Shown here in pieces: positions 7,481-16,883 of a stretch of 50,335 nucleotides of DNA. The DNA is from an uncultured Verrucomicrobiota bacterium. Its GTDB lineage: Bacteria > Verrucomicrobiota > Verrucomicrobiia > Limisphaerales > UBA9464. The DNA is taken from the NCBI GenBank assembly GCA_903916195.1, contig CAIWVP010000054.1:1-50335 (forward strand), read 5' to 3'. Made by a program: the position numbers and the translations under genes. The notes under the pieces were generated by a model, which worked only from the letters and a program-made list of their open reading frames with translations, did not search any database and had not been told where the DNA came from. How positions within the stretch are numbered: position 1 is the first letter of the stretch; each line of letters opens with the position of its first letter.

Positions 7481-9739
7481 ATGAGAACTTCTCCGACCTT
7501 CCTGTGCCTGATCGCGAGCATCGCCACCGCCGGAGGCGCGTGGTGCGAGGTGCCGGTCATCACCGTGAAGGAGCTCCAGCCGTTTGCTGCGCAGGTGCGA
7601 CGCGTGGCCCAGGCGCTCGAGCACGCCGGTTCGCCCCTGAGCGCCGGCCAGATGCAATCCCTCGACCGCGCGCTGGCCGAGACCGACCCCGGGCTCGCCA
7701 GCGCGCGGATCCAGTCGGTGCTGGACCCCCAGGTGCTCTTCGCGGTCCACATCAATCCCGAGATGCGCGTGAAGGTCGCCCGCGGCGACGCGGAGCCCGC
7801 CTTGCTCGAGGCCGGCTGGAAGACCTTCCTCGTGAAGGTCCACAACCAATCCGGCACCACCGCGGAGCTCCGCGCCGCCAGCCCGCAGGCGGAGCGCCTG
7901 TACAATTCTCCCGCCGACAAGGTGCAGGACCGCTGGCTGCAACTGGAGATGGTGAAGGCCCAGCCGTTGCTCCCGGCCCTCGGCGGCCTGGAGGTGGAGT
8001 ACCGGTTGATCCAGCTCTACTCGCGCGACTCCGGGAAGCGCGAGGCCAAGGTGTCGTTCGATGTCGGGCAAGGCACCCAGGACCTCGGGTTCCGTAGCGA
8101 GGCCGACGTGCTGTTCGACGCCGCCCCGGCGCGCCCGGTCACGTTGAAGGTGCGCGACGAGAACGGCGAGCCGACCACCGCCGCGTTCACCATCACCGAC
8201 GCCCAGGGCCACGTCTTCCCGGCGCCGGCCAAGCGGCTCGCGCCGGACTTCTTCTTCCAGCGCCAGGTCTATCGCGCCGATGGCGAGACGCTCCGGCTCC
8301 CGGAAGGCCGCTACACCGTCGTCTTCGAGCGCGGACCGGAATCGGTCCCCCGGACCCGCGAGCTCGTCGTCGGCGCGGGGCCGGCCGATTGGAGCTTCCA
8401 GGTCGTGCGCTGGATCGATCCGGCGAAGCTCGGCTGGATCTCGGGCGACCACCACATCCACGCCGCCGGTTGCGCCCACTACACCAAGCCGACCGAAGGG
8501 GTCCATGCCGGCGACATGATGCGCCACGTGCTCGGGGAGGACCTCAAGGTGGGCGCGAACCTCACGTGGGGGCCGTGCTTCGACTACCAGAAGCAGTTCT
8601 TCACCGGAAAGGACGACCTCGTCTCGCGGTGGCCGTGGATCCTCCGCTACGACGTCGAGGTGAGCGGGTTCGGTTCGCACGATTCCGGCCACCTCTGCCT
8701 GCTGCGGTTGAAGGAGGAGATCTATCCGGGCGGCACCTCGAAGGACCATTGGCCGAAGCTCGGTCTCAACACGCTCCGCTGGGCCAAGCGCCAGGGCGCG
8801 CTCGTCGGCCCGGCGCACAGCGGCTGGGGGCTGGACATGGATTCGACAGCGCTGCCGAACTACACGGTCCCGCCGTTCAACGGCATCGGCGCCAACGAGT
8901 ACATCGTCGACGTCACCCACGAGTTGCCCGGTCCCGACGGCACGCCGACGCCCGCGGTCGATTTCATCTCCACCGTCGACACACCCTATCCGTGGGAGCT
9001 GAACATCTGGTACCAGACGCTCAACGCCGGCTTCCGCACCCGCATCAGCGGCGAGACCGATTTCCCCTGCATCTACAGCGAGCGCGTCGGCCTCGGCCGC
9101 AGCTACGTCAAGCTGCCCGCCCGCTGGACCTACGAGGACTGGTGCGAAGGCATCCGCGCCGGCCGCAACTACGTCGGCGACGGGCGCAGCCACCTGATGG
9201 ACTTCAAGGCCGACCAGGCCGCGATGGGCGAGAAGGACAGCGAGCTGAAGCTGACGTCGGGCAAGACCGTCGCGTTCCGCGTCCGAGCCGCCGCGCGCCT
9301 CGACGAACGGCCGGAAGGCGACATCAAGAAGCGCAAGTTCACCGAGCATCCCTACTGGCACATCGAGCGCGCGCGGATCGACGGCACCCGCGAGGTCCCG
9401 GTCGAGCTGATCGAGAACGGCGTCGCCGTGGCCAGGACCACGCTGCGCGCCGACGGCGCGTTCCGCGACATCGCGTTCGACCACGAGGTGAAGCGCTCGG
9501 GCTGGTACGCCTTCCGCATCCTCCCGAGCTCGCACACGAATCCCGTCTTCATCGAGGTCGGCGGCAAGCCGGTCCGCGCCTCGCGCCGCAGCTTGGAATG
9601 GTGCCTCAAGAGCGTGGACCAGTGCTGGTCGCAGAAGGAGCGCTTCATGAAGGGCGAAGAGATCGGCCAGGCCAAGGCCGCCTACGAGCACGCGCGGAGG
9701 GTCTATCGCCAGCGCCTCGCCGAATGCGACGTGGATTGA
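7481..9739 (+). CDS. secreted CehA/McbA-family (PHP-like) metallohydrolase
   Basis: 752 residues with a Sec signal peptide (about 1-22, MRTSPTFLCLIASIATAGGA). An N-terminal region to about 310 has beta-sandwich character (VTLKVRDENGEPTTAAFTI). It is followed by the metal-binding motif GDHHIHAAG (about 322-330), typical of the CehA/McbA branch of PHP-fold hydrolases. GPAHSGWG and ISGETDFPCIYSER supply likely further ligands. CehA and McbA hydrolyse carbaryl; most homologues have unknown substrates, so no substrate is proposed. The ATG at 7481 is chosen over an earlier open frame because it opens the signal peptide. A strong hairpin follows the stop. Confidence 0.78.
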   Translation: MRTSPTFLCLIASIATAGGAWCEVPVITVKELQPFAAQVRRVAQALEHAGSPLSAGQMQSLDRALAETDPGLASARIQSVLDPQVLFAVHINPEMRVKVARGDAEPALLEAGWKTFLVKVHNQSGTTAELRAASPQAERLYNSPADKVQDRWLQLEMVKAQPLLPALGGLEVEYRLIQLYSRDSGKREAKVSFDVGQGTQDLGFRSEADVLFDAAPARPVTLKVRDENGEPTTAAFTITDAQGHVFPAPAKRLAPDFFFQRQVYRADGETLRLPEGRYTVVFERGPESVPRTRELVVGAGPADWSFQVVRWIDPAKLGWISGDHHIHAAGCAHYTKPTEGVHAGDMMRHVLGEDLKVGANLTWGPCFDYQKQFFTGKDDLVSRWPWILRYDVEVSGFGSHDSGHLCLLRLKEEIYPGGTSKDHWPKLGLNTLRWAKRQGALVGPAHSGWGLDMDSTALPNYTVPPFNGIGANEYIVDVTHELPGPDGTPTPAVDFISTVDTPYPWELNIWYQTLNAGFRTRISGETDFPCIYSERVGLGRSYVKLPARWTYEDWCEGIRAGRNYVGDGRSHLMDFKADQAAMGEKDSELKLTSGKTVAFRVRAAARLDERPEGDIKKRKFTEHPYWHIERARIDGTREVPVELIENGVAVARTTLRADGAFRDIAFDHEVKRSGWYAFRILPSSHTNPVFIEVGGKPVRASRRSLEWCLKSVDQCWSQKERFMKGEEIGQAKAAYEHARRVYRQRLAECDVD

Positions 9740-9740
9740 T

Positions 9741-9767
9741 CGCGGCCGGCGCGGTGCGCTGGCCGCG
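9741..9767. terminator. bidirectional terminator-like hairpin
   Basis: CGCGGCC pairs with GGCCGCG around an inner GCGC-GGT-GCGC stem. It lies exactly between the stop of the + strand metallohydrolase (9739) and the stop of the - strand egtD-like gene (9773). There is no clear U tract, so termination strength is uncertain. Confidence 0.55.
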
Positions 9768-9772
9768 CCCCT

Positions 9773-10771
9773 TCACATCCGGCGGGCGAGGAACACGCCT
9801 TCGTCGCCGGCCGGGTCGGTCCACGACCCGTCGACCGCGATGCCGTGCGATGCCAACTGAGCGGCCACGCGGTCGACCGTGTGCCGGTAGGAGTAGAACA
9901 AGCGGAAACACTCGCCCGCCTCGAACCGGACCGGCTCACCTTCGACGGTCACCTGTCGCTCGCGCGCGAAGCGGAAAATCGCCTCGACCCGTAGCAGACC
10001 CGAACCCTCGGGACACGACGCGACACGGACCTCCAGGACGCCGTCGTCGCGTTCGACGCCGATGTCCAGCAGCACACCGAGCAGCCACTCGCGCGTCGGC
10101 TCGTTGTCGTAGAGCGGCAGGATGCGCTCGACGCCGGCCTCGTAGACTTCGCCCGGGGCGAGGTTCGCGCTCACGAGCAACCGGTCGCCCGGCGCGAGCA
10201 GGCCCCTCAGGCGGGAGAGGACTTCTCCCGGCAGGAAGTTCGGCAACATGCCGAAGAAGGTCACCAGACGGCGGCGCCGTCCGGGCAACACCTCGGCGAC
10301 CGCCGCGTCCCAGTCCTCCGCCGTCGCCAGGTCCAGCACGAGCGGCGCGCACGCCTCGGATGCCACACCCGCGACAAGCGCCGCATCCCGCGACACCAAA
10401 GCCAGCCCCACGCCGGTATCCGCCGGCACGTACCGGACCGGGAGCCTCGGATCCGCGGTGAGCAAGGCCCGGAGCAAGCCCGCTTCCTTCTGCCCCCCGC
10501 CGCAGCCCAGGCCGATGACATCCACCGCCCCGGCCCCGGCCATCGCCTCGACCGCGGCGTCCGCAGCGGAACTGTAGGCGGCCTGGCAGCCCGGATCCCG
10601 GCGAGCCGGCGAGAAGGCCTCATGCACCCGGAGCCAGCGCAGCGTCTGTTTGGGCGTTCCGTAATGGAAGGCATGGTGCATCTGCCGCGACCGCAGCGAC
10701 CGGGCGAAACACTCCGCCACCGCATGAGGGAACTGGCTCGGATGGATGTGGACGGCGACGGACATGCTCAT
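9773..10771 (-). CDS. histidine-specific SAM methyltransferase (EgtD family)
   Basis: 332 residues matching the EgtD-type (DUF2260) methyltransferase fold. VDVIGLGCGGGQKE is the SAM-binding glycine loop, LVTFFGMLPNFLPGEVLSRLRGLL is a characteristic mid block, and the C-terminus carries FRLFYSYRHTVDRVAAQL. EgtD trimethylates histidine to hercynine, the first step of ergothioneine synthesis. No egtB-type gene is in the window, so the pathway is unproven and the acceptor may differ. The start is the ATG at 10771 (10765 is an alternative); a GTG at 10852 would add 27 residues without family support. The gene is convergent with the metallohydrolase. Confidence 0.75.
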   Translation of the reverse strand: MSMSVAVHIHPSQFPHAVAECFARSLRSRQMHHAFHYGTPKQTLRWLRVHEAFSPARRDPGCQAAYSSAADAAVEAMAGAGAVDVIGLGCGGGQKEAGLLRALLTADPRLPVRYVPADTGVGLALVSRDAALVAGVASEACAPLVLDLATAEDWDAAVAEVLPGRRRRLVTFFGMLPNFLPGEVLSRLRGLLAPGDRLLVSANLAPGEVYEAGVERILPLYDNEPTREWLLGVLLDIGVERDDGVLEVRVASCPEGSGLLRVEAIFRFARERQVTVEGEPVRFEAGECFRLFYSYRHTVDRVAAQLASHGIAVDGSWTDPAGDEGVFLARRM

Positions 10772-10882
10772 GCCGCGCCAGCTTCGGACCGGCGGCTCGC
10801 ACGACACAACCGCCATTTCAGCGGCAAAAAGATGTCCGCCAGACACCGTCACGAACGGCGGCCCACGAGGAGCCCGGCAGGA

Positions 10883-11557
10883 TCAACGCGTAGGTCCTGC
10901 CGGTCGCGGATCGAGATAGGAACGGAGCTTCGCCAAGGCCTTCGCCCGGTGGCTGAGCTGGTTCTTCACCGCCTCGCCGAGCTCCGCGAACGAAGCCGGA
11001 TATCCATCCGGCACGAACAACGGATCGTAGCCGAAGCCGCCCTGCCCCACCGCGCCCGTCGCGATCCGCCCTTCGCAGGCGCCGTCGAAGCACCGAGTCG
11101 CGTCGGCCAGGGCGTCCGGGGTGAGCCCCGGGGTGACCGGTGTGAGCGCGAGCACGCAGCGGAAGCGCGCGGTCCGGCCACCCTCGGGGACGGCCGACAG
11201 CAAGCGCATCAGCTTCGCGTTGTTCTCGGCGTCGGGCGAGTTGCCCTTGCGACCGTCGTCCAGCGCCGCGAACCGGGCCGAATGCACGCCGGGGGCGCCC
11301 CCGAGGGCATCCACTTCCAATCCGGAGTCGTCGGCCAGCACGAAGTCGGCGCCGAGACCGCACTCGTCCATCGCCAAGTAGGACGCCCAGGTCACCGACT
11401 TGATCCCGGCGTTCTCGGCAAAGGTCGAGCCGGTCTCCTCGGGCTCCAAGCGGACCTCGGTGTCCCGTTGGGAAAGCACGACATAGTCGCTGCCCAGCAG
11501 GGCGCGGATCTCTTGGACCTTGTGCCCGTTGGCCGTGGCGATGAACAGCGTCGTCAT
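10883..11557 (-). CDS. rdgB: RdgB/HAM1 non-canonical purine NTP pyrophosphatase
   Basis: 224 residues. It removes ITP, dITP and XTP from the nucleotide pool. Family signatures are visible in order: FIATANGHKVQEI at the N-terminus, STFAENAGIKS, VLADDSGLEVDALGGAPGVHSAR, a GGFGYDPLF block, and the C-terminal NQLSHRAKAL. The ATG at 11557 gives the canonical N-terminus; the longer frame upstream is proline/arginine-rich and unlike the family. It lies 111 nt upstream of the egtD-like gene on the same strand. Confidence 0.95.
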   Translation of the reverse strand: MTTLFIATANGHKVQEIRALLGSDYVVLSQRDTEVRLEPEETGSTFAENAGIKSVTWASYLAMDECGLGADFVLADDSGLEVDALGGAPGVHSARFAALDDGRKGNSPDAENNAKLMRLLSAVPEGGRTARFRCVLALTPVTPGLTPDALADATRCFDGACEGRIATGAVGQGGFGYDPLFVPDGYPASFAELGEAVKNQLSHRAKALAKLRSYLDPRPAGPTR

Positions 11558-11572
11558 GCGCGGGACATTCCC

Positions 11573-11593
11573 GGGTCCGGGGGCCCGGGTCCA
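11573..11593. repeat. degenerate heptad repeat (GGGTCCN units)
   Basis: Three 7-bp units GGGTCCG, GGGGCCC, GGGTCCA lie just upstream of rdgB. In reverse complement the outer units resemble the GGACCTT units at 7393-7420. It is short and GC-rich, so chance similarity is possible. Confidence 0.35.
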
Positions 11594-11727
11594 ACGTTCT
11601 TGAAGGATCGGTCGCACCCGGTGTCCTTGCGGGGGCGACGGGCCAGGACAGCCCTTCAAGCTTCAACGAATCGACGCGATGCCCGAGGGAACGGAAAATC
11701 CATCACGCCGGCTTCTCCGAGGATCGG

Positions 11728-11754
11728 TCCTCCGGTGCGGCGACCACCGGAGGA
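11728..11754 (-). terminator. hairpin downstream of the sigma factor gene
   Basis: TCCTCCGGT pairs perfectly with ACCGGAGGA (9 bp) around a 9-nt loop. It lies about 26 nt past the stop of the minus-strand sigma factor gene. It lacks a T-rich tail, so it is called from position and stem strength only. The rest of 11594-11779 shows no gene. Confidence 0.45.
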
Positions 11755-11779
11755 GGACCCGGCTCCGTCCGGACCCGGT

Positions 11780-12940
11780 TCAAGCGGCTTGGAGGAAAGG
11801 CACCAGGTCGAGGTCGACCTCGGCTTCGCGGCGTTCCACGAGTTTACGCAGCTTGAGCAGGGCGGCCGCCTCCAACTGCCGGATGCGCTCGCGGGTCACG
11901 CCGAACTTCTGTCCGATCTCCTCGAGCGTCTTCTCCGTCCGGCCGCCGATACCGAAGCGTTCCCGGATGATGGTCACCTCGCGGGCATCGAGCCGGCCGA
12001 CCATCTCCAGGACCATGTCGTGGCGGGTGTGCTGCTCGAGCTGCTCGTAGGCGGTGGCGACGTTGTCATCCTTCACGATGTCGGAGAACCGGGTGTCCTC
12101 GTCGTCGCCGATCGGCGCGTCGAGCGAGGCGGGGCGATAGCTGGCGGTGATGAGCTCCGTGACCCGCTCGCGCGTCATGCCCATCTCGTCGGCGATCTCG
12201 CCATCGGTCGCCTCGCGTCCCAGATCCTCATGGAGGCGCATCCCGACCCGGCGGATCTTGGCGACGCGGTCCACGAGATGCACCGGCAGCCGGATGGTCT
12301 TTCCCTGGTTCGCCAACGCCCGCTTGATGGATTGCTTGATCCACCAGGCGGCATAGGTGGAGAGCTTGGCACCCTTGGCCGGATCGAAGCGGTCGACCGC
12401 GCGCATCAGGCCCATGTTGCCCTCGTTGATCATGTCGAGGAGCGGCAATCCCATGCCGTCGTAGTCCTTGGCGATCTTCACGACCAACCGGAGGTTGGCC
12501 TTGATCATATGTTCCCGGGCGGCGGCATCGCCCTTGTGGATGCGCTTCGCCAACGCGGTCTCCTCGGACAGCGTGAGCAGCGGGGTCTCGCTGATCTCAC
12601 GGAGATACAGCCGCAGGTTCATGTCGCCGTCGCGGGACAGACCTTGCCCTCCTTCCCGCGCCACGGCGACGGGCGGGGCCGGATCGGCCGCCACGAGCTC
12701 CAGTCCAGGAGGTGCCACCGGCCCGGCATCGGCGACGGGCACCACCGGTGCGGCTGCCCGCCGGCGGGACGGGACCGGAAGGACGGTCCGGCGATGGCCG
12801 GGGAGGGCGGAGGAGGACTTCGCCCTGCGGAAAGACTTCACAAGTGTCATCATGACGTGAGGTGTCGAGGATTCTTGCCCCTTGCTCAGCAAGTGCGCGG
12901 CCAACTTTTCCACGCTGCTTGCTTCTGGGGGGTGAGACAT
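11780..12940 (-). CDS. RNA polymerase sigma-70 family factor (RpoD/SigA type)
   Basis: 386 residues with all regions of a primary-type sigma factor. Region 1.2 is DMNLRLYLREISETPLLT. Region 2 contains NLRLVVKIAKDY and STYAAWWIKQSIKRAL (core binding and -10 recognition). Region 3 follows, and region 4.2 is TLEEIGQKFGVTRERIRQLE (the -35-binding helix-turn-helix). The N-terminal ~100 residues are basic and low-complexity, much shorter than region 1.1 plus the non-conserved domain of E. coli RpoD. It could be the housekeeping factor or a SigA-like paralogue. Start: the ATG at 12940 is listed; ATGs at 12853 and 12850 (MTLVKSFRRAK) are realistic alternatives. Confidence 0.9.
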   Translation of the reverse strand: MSHPPEASSVEKLAAHLLSKGQESSTPHVMMTLVKSFRRAKSSSALPGHRRTVLPVPSRRRAAAPVVPVADAGPVAPPGLELVAADPAPPVAVAREGGQGLSRDGDMNLRLYLREISETPLLTLSEETALAKRIHKGDAAAREHMIKANLRLVVKIAKDYDGMGLPLLDMINEGNMGLMRAVDRFDPAKGAKLSTYAAWWIKQSIKRALANQGKTIRLPVHLVDRVAKIRRVGMRLHEDLGREATDGEIADEMGMTRERVTELITASYRPASLDAPIGDDEDTRFSDIVKDDNVATAYEQLEQHTRHDMVLEMVGRLDAREVTIIRERFGIGGRTEKTLEEIGQKFGVTRERIRQLEAAALLKLRKLVERREAEVDLDLVPFLQAA

Positions 12941-13051
12941 CCCGGGCCGGGATCAGCTCAAAGAAATTTCCAGAAATCCGCTGGAACGGGCCCGGGCGGA
13001 ACGGAACCGCACCCTGAGGCCGGCGGGGGGCGGGCGTCGGGAGACATCGTG

Positions 13052-13081
13052 GTTCTCAGACGTGAACTTACAGTCGAGAAC
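13052..13081. promoter_or_regulatory. inverted repeat upstream of the sigma factor gene
   Basis: GTTCTCAGAC and AGTCGAGAAC flank a 10-nt spacer. The outer GTTCTC/GAGAAC arms are perfect complements and the inner GAC/GTC pair is offset by one. It lies 110-140 nt upstream of the sigma gene start, in a locally AT-richer patch, so it may be an operator. No regulator can be named. Confidence 0.35.
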
Positions 13082-13132
13082 ATCACGCCTCCCCGACCGC
13101 GGGGACCCGGCCCTTGGACGACCGGGCGGGGA

Positions 13133-14185
<1,053 letters not shown>

Positions 14186-14276
14186 GGAGATCCGGGACGA
14201 CCTCGTCGCTGCAGGACCGGGACCGGCTTCCACCCTGGCACAGGGTGGATGACGGGCATCCCCGGGACGTGGCGGG

Positions 14277-15593
14277 TCAGAGGCGCAGGAAGATCTTCTG
14301 CTTATAGAGCGTCCGGGCGAACCACAGCATCACCCCGAGCGCGACGAAGGCGAACAGCACCTCGCCGAAGCCCCCGAGATGCCCGCGGACCGGTCCGCCG
14401 ACGAAGCGTTCCGCGACCTTCCGGTAGTTCAGGATCTGGGCCGCCAGATAGATCGCGAGGGCGTTGGAACCGACCCAGACGAACGGCCGGCACCACGCGG
14501 TCTTCTCCCAGACATCCACCACCTGATGGAACACGCCGAGCAGGATCATGCTGTAGCCGCCGGCCACCAGCACGAACGACGACGTCCAGAGCTTCTTCAC
14601 GACCGGGAACTGGAACCCCCAGAGATAACCCACCGCCATCAGCAGGAACCCGAAGGTCAGCAGCACGATGGTCTTCCCGGTCGGCGGCATGTCCTCCCTC
14701 AGGAGCAACGTGCCGGCGAAAAGCCCCAAGAGACAGGTCGCGACCGCAGGGATCGTGCTCAGGACGCCTTCAGGGTCGTAGTACTTGTCGTAGAGTTTGC
14801 CGGGCAGGTACAGGAAATCGAAATGGTTCGCGACGTTGAGGCCGGGTTCGTACTGGCCGATGACGGTCTCCTTCGTCGAGAGATACAGCTTCATCGCGTT
14901 GGTCTCACCCGAACGTTCTGAGGCTTTTGCGAGGCCTTCTGTGCTGAGTTGGATGTCGCGGATCGGCACCCGGGCCATCATGCCCCAATATCCCAGCAGG
15001 ATCGCCGCGCAGACACCCCAGAGGGCACGGACCGGAAGCAGGAGGAAGAGCAGCCCGGTCGCCGTGTACGCCAAGGCGATGCGGTTGAGCACCCCAAGCA
15101 TCCGGGTGTTGTCGAGCAGGTGCCGGAAGAGCTCGGACGCGGTGGCCTCGCCTCCGCCGGGCGGCACGAACGGAGTGCCATGGAACCCGCCGGAATAGAA
15201 CAATCCGACGACATAGAGCAGCGCGCCGCGCGTGAGCACGCGCTTCGCCGCGGTCATCTTCCCGTGCTTGGCGACCGTCTTGCGGATCGAGAACGCCGCC
15301 GACACGCCGACGATGAACACGAACAGCGGGAAGATCAGGTCGTAGAACGCGAACCCTTCCCAGGCCACGTGGGAAAGCTGCCCGCGGATCGATGCCAGCA
15401 GCGGATTGCTCGCCCACCGGTCGAGCGCGGTGACCAAGAAGCTCGCGCCGACGATCCAAGACATGTCGAAGCCGCGCAGCGCGTCCACCGACAGGAAGCG
15501 ATCGGGCAGAACGGATCCGTCTTGTCCGGCTTTTCCGCCTTCGCGGCGGTCGCGCGGCCGCCGATAGCCGCCGGTCTCGAACTTGTAGGGCAT
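14277..15593 (-). CDS. HGSNAT-like (DUF5009) membrane acyltransferase, paralogue 1
   Basis: 438 residues, polytopic. RFLSVDALRGFDMSWI is the family's LDxLRGFD-type signature, followed by DLIFPLFVFIVGVSAAFSI, several hydrophobic helices, PEGVLSTIPAVATCLLG and WVGSNALAIYLAAQIL. The family includes eukaryotic heparan-alpha-glucosaminide N-acetyltransferase; the bacterial members are thought to acetylate cell-surface or periplasmic sugars across the inner membrane. The start lies 19 nt after the stop of the upstream paralogue, so the two are an operon and a tandem duplication. An insertion around residues 200-270 is longer than in paralogue 2. The substrate is unknown. Confidence 0.87.
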   Translation of the reverse strand: MPYKFETGGYRRPRDRREGGKAGQDGSVLPDRFLSVDALRGFDMSWIVGASFLVTALDRWASNPLLASIRGQLSHVAWEGFAFYDLIFPLFVFIVGVSAAFSIRKTVAKHGKMTAAKRVLTRGALLYVVGLFYSGGFHGTPFVPPGGGEATASELFRHLLDNTRMLGVLNRIALAYTATGLLFLLLPVRALWGVCAAILLGYWGMMARVPIRDIQLSTEGLAKASERSGETNAMKLYLSTKETVIGQYEPGLNVANHFDFLYLPGKLYDKYYDPEGVLSTIPAVATCLLGLFAGTLLLREDMPPTGKTIVLLTFGFLLMAVGYLWGFQFPVVKKLWTSSFVLVAGGYSMILLGVFHQVVDVWEKTAWCRPFVWVGSNALAIYLAAQILNYRKVAERFVGGPVRGHLGGFGEVLFAFVALGVMLWFARTLYKQKIFLRL

Positions 15594-15612
15594 GGTCTGT
15601 GGGAAAGGAGGT

Positions 15613-16773
15613 TCAGAGCCGCAGATAGATCTTGCGGTGATGGAGGAAACGGGCGAGTCCGAACATGGCCCCGATGCTCAGCAACGAGACCAACAGGGTA
15701 CCGAGGCCCTTCGCCACCGCGGTATCGAGCAGGGCGCCCAGGTTCCCGCCGACCAAACGCGAGGCAAGCTGCTCGAAATCGATGAGATTGCCCGCGAGGT
15801 AGACCGTGATGGAATTGAGCCCCACCCACACGAACGGTCGGCACCATCGCTGCCAGCCCTTCACGTCGATGAGGTAGTAGAACGTGGCCAGCAACAGCGC
15901 GCTCCAACCGCCCGCCACCAGCACGAACGGCGAGGTCCACAGCTTCTTGATGATCGGGAAGAAAGCGCCCCAAGAATACCCGAGGACCAGCAGGGCGACG
16001 CCGGCCCCGGCCAGATGGAAGGCCTTCTCGGACGGGGTCCGCTTCGGATCACGCAAGAAGATCCCTGCGAAGACGCCCAAGAGGCACGACACCACCGCCG
16101 GCAACGTGCTCAGGACGCCCTCGGGGTCGTGGTCGCCGTCCCATTTCCGCAAGGGCAGGAACCGGGAGTCGAACCAGTTCACGATGTTCTTCCCCTCCTC
16201 GAAGCTCGCGACTCCTAGGCCCGGTACCGGCACCAACGCCAACAACGCCCAATATCCCAGCAACACCGACACCGCGATCCCGACCAGCGTCCGCGGCCGG
16301 AAGTAGATGAACAGGAACCCGGTCACCCCGTAGCAGATGGCGATCCGCTGCAGCACGCCCAGGAGCCGGATCTGCGAGAACGGCGTGGAGAACCCGCCGT
16401 AATAGAAGAGACCGAGCACATAGAGCAGCACCGCCCGCTGCAGCATCCGGGTGAACGCGGCGTCCTTGCCGTGCCTCGGGATGATCTTGCCGAGCGAGAA
16501 GACGAGCGAGACCCCGGCGATGAACACGAACATCGGGAAGATCAGGTCCTCGAAGTGGAACCCTCTCCAAGCGACGTGGTCCAGTTGCTCCGCGACGGCA
16601 TGCAGCACCGGCCCGCCCTTGATGGCCGCGAGCGCCGGCCCGAGGGAATCGGCGCCCATGATCCAGAACATGTCGAACCCGCGCAGGGCATCGAGCGAGA
16701 GCAACCGCCCCGAGATGGAGGCCGCAGGCGGCTCCGGAGCGGCCGGGTGCGGGGTCTGGTCGGATGGTTCCAT
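15613..16773 (-). CDS. HGSNAT-like (DUF5009) membrane acyltransferase, paralogue 2
   Basis: 386 residues with the same architecture as the gene that follows it: LLSLDALRGFDMFWIMG near residue 24, DLIFPMFVFIAGVSLVFSL, PEGVLSTLPAVVSCLLG, KKLWTSPFVLVAGGW and WVGLNSITVYLAGNLI, ending in HHRKIYLRL (paralogue 1 ends KQKIFLRL). About ten membrane helices are likely. Both copies keep the conserved motifs, so both are probably active and may use different acceptors. The ATG at 16773 is the first start in frame near the conserved domain. A 110-nt gap separates it from the HAD hydrolase gene upstream. Confidence 0.87.
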   Translation of the reverse strand: MEPSDQTPHPAAPEPPAASISGRLLSLDALRGFDMFWIMGADSLGPALAAIKGGPVLHAVAEQLDHVAWRGFHFEDLIFPMFVFIAGVSLVFSLGKIIPRHGKDAAFTRMLQRAVLLYVLGLFYYGGFSTPFSQIRLLGVLQRIAICYGVTGFLFIYFRPRTLVGIAVSVLLGYWALLALVPVPGLGVASFEEGKNIVNWFDSRFLPLRKWDGDHDPEGVLSTLPAVVSCLLGVFAGIFLRDPKRTPSEKAFHLAGAGVALLVLGYSWGAFFPIIKKLWTSPFVLVAGGWSALLLATFYYLIDVKGWQRWCRPFVWVGLNSITVYLAGNLIDFEQLASRLVGGNLGALLDTAVAKGLGTLLVSLLSIGAMFGLARFLHHRKIYLRL

Positions 16774-16883
16774 ATGACCCCGCTAAAGAACCACGCGCCA
16801 AAAGGCCGGTACAACGGCAAAACGATCCCGATCGCAGGACGCCTCGCCCGCCGAGGACCGGAGGCGCCCGTCGTCCGGACGGG

